Position numbers and translations under genes: made by a program | Assembly (NCBI RefSeq): GCF_000526315.1 | Contig: NZ_JAFV01000001.1 | Coordinates: 4,196,001-4,260,000 of the forward strand | Source of the DNA: Methylopila sp. 73B | GTDB lineage: Bacteria > Pseudomonadota > Alphaproteobacteria > Rhizobiales > Methylopilaceae | Reading direction: 5' to 3' | DNA: 64,000 bases | The notes under the pieces: generated by a model | The model's input: only the letters and a program-made list of their open reading frames with translations | What the model was told of the DNA's origin: nothing | Databases searched by the model: none | In this document: positions 60,253 through 64,000 of the stretch, piece by piece | Layout of the letters: each line of letters begins with the position of its first letter | Position numbering within the stretch: the stretch's first letter is position 1

Positions 60253-60964
60253 TGGGGGAGGAGAGGGCGCGCCGGGGCGCGTGATCCCGGTCGCCGGTTT
60301 CGACGGCGTCCTGACGACCGCGGACCTCCCGTTCGACGCGGCGGACCGCGCGGCGATCGCGGCCCACTGGGCCAGTGAGATCGCGGCGAAGCCGAAGCTG
60401 TTCGACGGCCGCGTGCTCATCGCGCTGGGCGCCCGGGTCGAGGCGAACCGGCTCGTCGCGCGGCACGTGGAGATCGGATTCTCGGCGTTCCACTGGTGGC
60501 GGCTCCGCAGCGAAGCGCGCGGCCTGAGCAACGTCTTCGGCGCAGCCGCCGTCGTGACGGCCGACGGCGCCGTCCTCTTGGGCCGCATGGGCGCGCACAC
60601 CGCCGCCGCCGGCATGTCCTATTTTCCCTGCGGTACGCCGGATCTGTCCGACGTCGTCGACGGCCGGGTCGATCTCGAGCGCTCGATCGCGCGGGAGCTG
60701 CAGGAGGAGACCGGGCTCGCGGCTCCGGTGGCGCGCCCCTGTCCCGAGGCCTTCGCGGTGTTTGCGCCGAAGGTCGCCGCCTATGTCCTTCGCTACGAGA
60801 CCGATCTCGACGCCAACGAGCTGGAGCGGCGGATCGCGGCGCACCTCGCCGCCGACCCCGAGCCGGAGCTCGCCGGCGTGGTCTTCGTGCGTTCGGTCGA
60901 CGCGCTCACGGAGACGTCGCCGCCCTACGTACGCCTCGTTCTGCCGCACCTGCTCGGGGCTTGA
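60242..60964 (+). CDS. NUDIX hydrolase
   Basis: A 240-residue protein. The C-terminal half holds a Nudix box with the core RELQEETGL and upstream glycine (CGTPDLSD). The N-terminal 90 residues are a non-catalytic domain. It overlaps the preceding gene by 11 bp. Substrate unknown; nucleoside-diphosphate linked compounds are typical. Confidence 0.82.
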   Translation: MAGDGGGEGAPGRVIPVAGFDGVLTTADLPFDAADRAAIAAHWASEIAAKPKLFDGRVLIALGARVEANRLVARHVEIGFSAFHWWRLRSEARGLSNVFGAAAVVTADGAVLLGRMGAHTAAAGMSYFPCGTPDLSDVVDGRVDLERSIARELQEETGLAAPVARPCPEAFAVFAPKVAAYVLRYETDLDANELERRIAAHLAADPEPELAGVVFVRSVDALTETSPPYVRLVLPHLLGA

Positions 60965-61055
60965 GCCAAGGTTCACCCGCTTCCGACGGTGGTTTACGCC
61001 GCAAACTGATGCGACCAGACGGTGGAGCGCGATCGCGTCTGACGCTTGGACTCCC

Positions 61056-61144
61056 CGTCATGCCCGGCGAAGCCGGGTATCCACGACTTCGGCGTCGAGC
61101 GCTTTCCTAAGTCGTGGATACCCGCGCGAAGCGCGGGCATGACG
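61056..61144. repeat. Palindromic intergenic element, family IV
   Basis: Outer arms CGTCATGCCCG (61056-61066) and CGGGCATGACG (61134-61144), and an inner perfect 15-bp pair GGGTATCCACGACTT / AAGTCGTGGATACCC. It lies between convergent NUDIX and alcohol dehydrogenase genes and may act as a bidirectional terminator. Confidence 0.85.
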
Positions 61145-61172
61145 GCGTGATCAGTCGGAGCCGATCAGGATT

Positions 61173-62228
61173 TTAGGCCGCGGCCTTCAGCGTCGCCATG
61201 TCGATGACGAAGCGGTACTTCACGTCGCTCTTCAGCATGCGCGCATAGGCCGTCTCGATCTCGGCGATCGGGATGATCTCGATCTCGGACGTGATGCCGT
61301 GCTCGCCGCAGAAGTCGAGCATCTCCTGCGTTTCGGCGATGCCGCCGATCAGCGAGCCCGCGAAGTTGCGGCGCTTGAAGATCAGGCTGAACACCGCGAC
61401 GGCGAGCGGATCCTCCGGCGCGCCGACCTGGCAGAGCGTGGCGTCGCGCTTCAGCAGACCGAGGTACTCGTTGATGTCGTGCTGGGCCGCGACGCAATCG
61501 AGGATGAAATCGAAGCTGCCCGCGTGCGCGCCCATTTGGGCGGCGTCCTTCGAGATCACCACCTCGTCGGCGCCGAGCTTCTTGGCGTCGTCCACCTTGT
61601 TGGGCGAGGTGGTGAACAGCACGACATGCGCGCCCATGGCGTGGGCGAGCTTGACGCCCATGTGGCCGAGCCCGCCGAGGCCCACGATTCCGACCTTCTG
61701 GCCGGGGCCAACCTTCCAGTGCTTGAGCGGGGAGTAGGTGGTGATGCCGGCGCAGAGCAGCGGCGCGACCGCCGCAAGCTCGAGATTCTCCGGCAGGCGC
61801 AGCACGAAGGCCTCGTCGACGACGATCTCCTTCGAGTAACCGCCAAAGGTCACCTTGCCGGTCTGCTTCTCGACGCCGTTGTAGGTGCCGACGAAGCCGT
61901 TCTCGCAGTACTGCTCCAGGCCCTCCCGGCAGCTCGGGCAGGTGCGGCAGGACTCCACCATGCAGCCGACGCCGGCGAGATCGCCGACCTTGAACTTCGC
62001 GACCTCGCCGCCGACCTCGACGACCTTGCCGACAATCTCATGGCCGGGCAGGCAGGGGTAGACCGTGTTCTTCCATTCGTTGCGGGCGGTGTGGAGATCG
62101 GAGTGGCATACGCCGCAGTAGGAGATCGCGATGCGGACGTCGGTCGGCCCGACGTCGCGGCGCTCGAAGGAGAACGGGGCGAGCGGCTGGTCTGCGGACT
62201 CGGTGGCGTAGCCGATGCAAGCGAACAT
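61173..62228 (-). CDS. Zinc-dependent NAD(P) alcohol dehydrogenase (CAD/YahK type)
   Basis: A 351-residue medium-chain dehydrogenase. Catalytic zinc ligands are in CGVCHSDLH and GHEIVG, structural zinc is held by CRTCPSCREGLEQYC, and the coenzyme fold is GIVGLGGLGHMGVKLA. It oxidises or reduces alcohols and aldehydes with NADP(H) preferred in this subgroup. The 240-bp upstream spacer to the GGDEF gene contains nothing I can name. Confidence 0.92.
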   Translation of the reverse strand: MFACIGYATESADQPLAPFSFERRDVGPTDVRIAISYCGVCHSDLHTARNEWKNTVYPCLPGHEIVGKVVEVGGEVAKFKVGDLAGVGCMVESCRTCPSCREGLEQYCENGFVGTYNGVEKQTGKVTFGGYSKEIVVDEAFVLRLPENLELAAVAPLLCAGITTYSPLKHWKVGPGQKVGIVGLGGLGHMGVKLAHAMGAHVVLFTTSPNKVDDAKKLGADEVVISKDAAQMGAHAGSFDFILDCVAAQHDINEYLGLLKRDATLCQVGAPEDPLAVAVFSLIFKRRNFAGSLIGGIAETQEMLDFCGEHGITSEIEIIPIAEIETAYARMLKSDVKYRFVIDMATLKAAA

Positions 62229-62468
62229 GGAATAAGTCCTTTGATCGAGAAATAGACATGGGGCGCGCGGCTGCGCGGCGCGCCGTCGACGTCATGGGCA
62301 AGATAGCGCCGACGGTCGAGGCGACGATTGCGCCATTGCACGGCGCCCCACCACAAACTGCAAGTCGGCGTAGGACGGCGGGTCGCAACGCCGCGTCGTG
62401 GGTTCAGGCAGGAAGAAAACGGAGGCTCGCCCCTGTGTGTGCGGGGCTTGCGATCCGCCCCGCGAGGA

Positions 62469-63476
62469 TCAGGCGGCGACCGGCGTGACGCCTGCTCCGT
62501 AGACGCGGACCGCGCCCTTGCCGCCGGCCTTCGCTGCATAGAGCGCGGCGTCGGCGCGCGCGAACAGCTCCTCCGGCGTGCCTTCGCCGTGGGCGACGCC
62601 CACCGAAGCGCCGAGATCGAGGGCGATCCCGCCTGCGACGACCGCGGTGCGGATCTCCCGGACGATCCGGCCGGCGAGCTCCTCCGCGACGGCGGCGTCG
62701 GCCGCCGACAGGAGCACGGCGAACTCGTCGCCGCCGATCCGCGCGACGAGCGCGGCTTCCCGCGCCGCCCGTTTGAGACGATCCGCAGCCTCCGCCAGAC
62801 AGGCGTCGCCGCGGGCGTGGCCGAGCGTATCGTTGATCTGCTTGAAGCCGTCGAGGTCCACGAGGACCAGGGCGCCGAACCCGTGCTCGGGCGACTGCGA
62901 CGCGGCCATTGCGTCGAGCCGCGCCTGGAACTGGCTGCGGTTGGCGAGACCCGTCATCGGGTCGAACTCCGCGAGCTGGCGCATCCGCTCCTTCAGCGCC
63001 GTCTCCTCGGTGATGTCCTGCTTCATGCCGAAGATGCGCGCCGGCGCGCCGTTCTCGCATTCGACGGTCGCGGTGATGCGGATGACCCGGCGCCGCCCCT
63101 TGGCGGTGACGATCTGCACGTCGAGCGAAAAGCCGTCGCGCCGGGCGATCGCCGCAGCCCGGGCGGCCTCCATCTCACGGCGCGCGGCGTCCACGTAGAA
63201 CGCAAGCGTTCCCCTGCGATCGATGAAGGAGCCGCGAGGCAGGTCGAACAGGTCGTAGACCACGTCGCTCCAGCGCAGCGCCTCGGTCGCGAGATCGCAC
63301 TCCCAGACGCCGATGCTCGCCGCCGCCGACGCCTGCTCGAAGGTATTGCGCCGGTGCTCCAAAGCGGCCGCCTGTTGACGGATCAACTGCTTTTGCGCGG
63401 CGATCTGCGCCTTCAGGTTCAGAACTGCCTCGAGAACGTCCGCCAGATTGGCCTTGGCCGCCATGTCACGCCACAC
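62469..63476 (-). CDS. PAS-GGDEF diguanylate cyclase
   Basis: A 335-residue protein. An N-terminal coiled coil (about 10-45) leads to a PAS domain about 45-155 (GVWECDLATEALRWSDVVYDLF). A GGDEF domain follows about 165-330 with an intact active site RIGGDEFAVLL, so c-di-GMP synthesis is likely. No transmembrane segment. GTG at 63476 or ATG at 63464 may be the start; neither has a clear Shine-Dalgarno. Confidence 0.9.
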   Translation of the reverse strand: MWRDMAAKANLADVLEAVLNLKAQIAAQKQLIRQQAAALEHRRNTFEQASAAASIGVWECDLATEALRWSDVVYDLFDLPRGSFIDRRGTLAFYVDAARREMEAARAAAIARRDGFSLDVQIVTAKGRRRVIRITATVECENGAPARIFGMKQDITEETALKERMRQLAEFDPMTGLANRSQFQARLDAMAASQSPEHGFGALVLVDLDGFKQINDTLGHARGDACLAEAADRLKRAAREAALVARIGGDEFAVLLSAADAAVAEELAGRIVREIRTAVVAGGIALDLGASVGVAHGEGTPEELFARADAALYAAKAGGKGAVRVYGAGVTPVAA

Positions 63477-63577
63477 CGCCGCCGTCCGCGCTGTTCGCGG
63501 TTCGTGAGGAAGATAATCCGAAAGCGACGAAAAGGGTAATCACAGATCGATGAAGGATATCTGAGCGGTCGAGGCCG

Positions 63578-64000
63578 TCACAAGCCATGGCGCGCGCGGA
63601 ACCAGGGCACGAACGTCGCGACGCCGCGCGCGAGCGACGTGGTCGGGGACCAGCCGAGATCGCGCGTGGTCGCCGTGATGTCGGCGAAGGTGTCCTTCAC
63701 GTCGCCGGGCTGCATCGGTTCGAAGACGCGCACGGCCTCGCGGCCGCAGGCGGCCTCGATCAGCTCGATCAGCGTGAGGAGTTGCTCGGACCGGCTGTTG
63801 CCGAGGTTGTAGAGGCTGTGCGGGGCGCGGCTGCCGCCGGGCTTCGGCGCGCCGTCGTCCGGGGGAGGGCGGTCGAGCGCGGCGAGGACGCCGGCGACGA
63901 TGTCGTCGACATAGGTGAAGTCGCGCCGCATGTCGCCGCCGTTGAACACCCGGATCGGCCGGCCAGCGAGGATCGCCTCCGTGAACAGCCAGACCGCCAT
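63578..64000 (-). CDS. NAD-dependent sugar epimerase (UDP-glucuronate 4-epimerase-like), C-terminal part
   Basis: At least 140 residues of the C-terminal part of an extended SDR epimerase (MRRDFTYVDDIVAGVLAAL, LYNLGNSRSEQLLTLIELIE, GWSPTTSL). The gene enters from beyond the right edge, so the catalytic YxxxK and the Rossmann N-terminus are not visible. It most resembles UDP-glucuronate 4-epimerases of polysaccharide clusters. Confidence 0.85.
   Translation of the reverse strand: MAVWLFTEAILAGRPIRVFNGGDMRRDFTYVDDIVAGVLAALDRPPPDDGAPKPGGSRAPHSLYNLGNSRSEQLLTLIELIEAACGREAVRVFEPMQPGDVKDTFADITATTRDLGWSPTTSLARGVATFVPWFRARHGL

Overview
High-GC (about 70%) chromosomal DNA, most likely from an alphaproteobacterium of the order Hyphomicrobiales. 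The evidence is protein style, dense overlapping operons, families of intergenic palindromic elements, and a gene set typical of soil or methylotroph-like bacteria that use one-carbon nitrogen compounds. The order is inferred; no rRNA or tRNA gene is visible to prove it. I see no insertion sequence, prophage or CRISPR array.

Layout. (1) 0.3-8.2 kb, minus strand: a complete Nit1C-type nitrilase cluster (nitB, nitC, nitD radical SAM, nitE acetyltransferase, nitF AIR-synthase-like, glycosyltransferase, MSMEG_0570-like, nitH flavoprotein, LnmK/Pnap_2097-like). It is divergent from a MocR-type regulator across a spacer holding an ATTGAATG/CATTCAAT array. Homologous clusters have been linked to cyanide or nitrile nitrogen use. 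(2) 9.9-23.8 kb, minus strand: an N,N-dimethylformamide (DMF)/short-chain amide module. It has an ABC transporter (urtABCDE-like), DMFase small and large subunits, a Rieske-like protein lacking normal iron ligands, a Sel1-repeat protein, two unknown small proteins, a TorF-type porin and a double-domain nitrilase. Paired sites with a TCTAGA core precede its transcription units. (3) 24.2-31.0 kb, plus strand: a response regulator, a soluble hybrid histidine kinase, a cytosolic amide-binding-type protein, and a MoxR-ATPase/VWA pair. (4) 31.3-40.8 kb, minus strand: amiC-amiR, a leader with an intrinsic terminator, aliphatic amidase amiE, an alpha/beta hydrolase, then urease ureE-F-AB-C-G-D. (5) 41.1-44.3 kb: an M20 amidohydrolase and two APH/choline-kinase-like proteins. 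(6) 45-56.7 kb: a type II secretion system in two divergent operons. (7) 56.9-64 kb: housekeeping genes (TerC, cardiolipin synthase-like, endonuclease/phosphatase, NUDIX, alcohol dehydrogenase, PAS-GGDEF, a sugar epimerase cut by the window edge).

How the genes fit together. Regions 1-4 form an island for scavenging nitrogen (and some carbon) from cyanide/nitriles, DMF, aliphatic amides and urea. A porin and ABC importer bring substrates in, DMFase releases dimethylamine and formate, AmiE and urease release ammonia, and two different sensing systems (the kinase/regulator pair and AmiC/AmiR antitermination) would control expression.

Most notable: a candidate TCTAGA operator regulon around the DMF genes; palindromic repeat elements inserted in frame into the 5' coding ends of ureG, gspG and gspJ; a DMFase-operon protein with Rieske oxygenase fold but missing ligands; a tandem nitrilase whose second domain lacks its catalytic cysteine; and an AmiR-type antitermination leader placed upstream of both amidase and urease.
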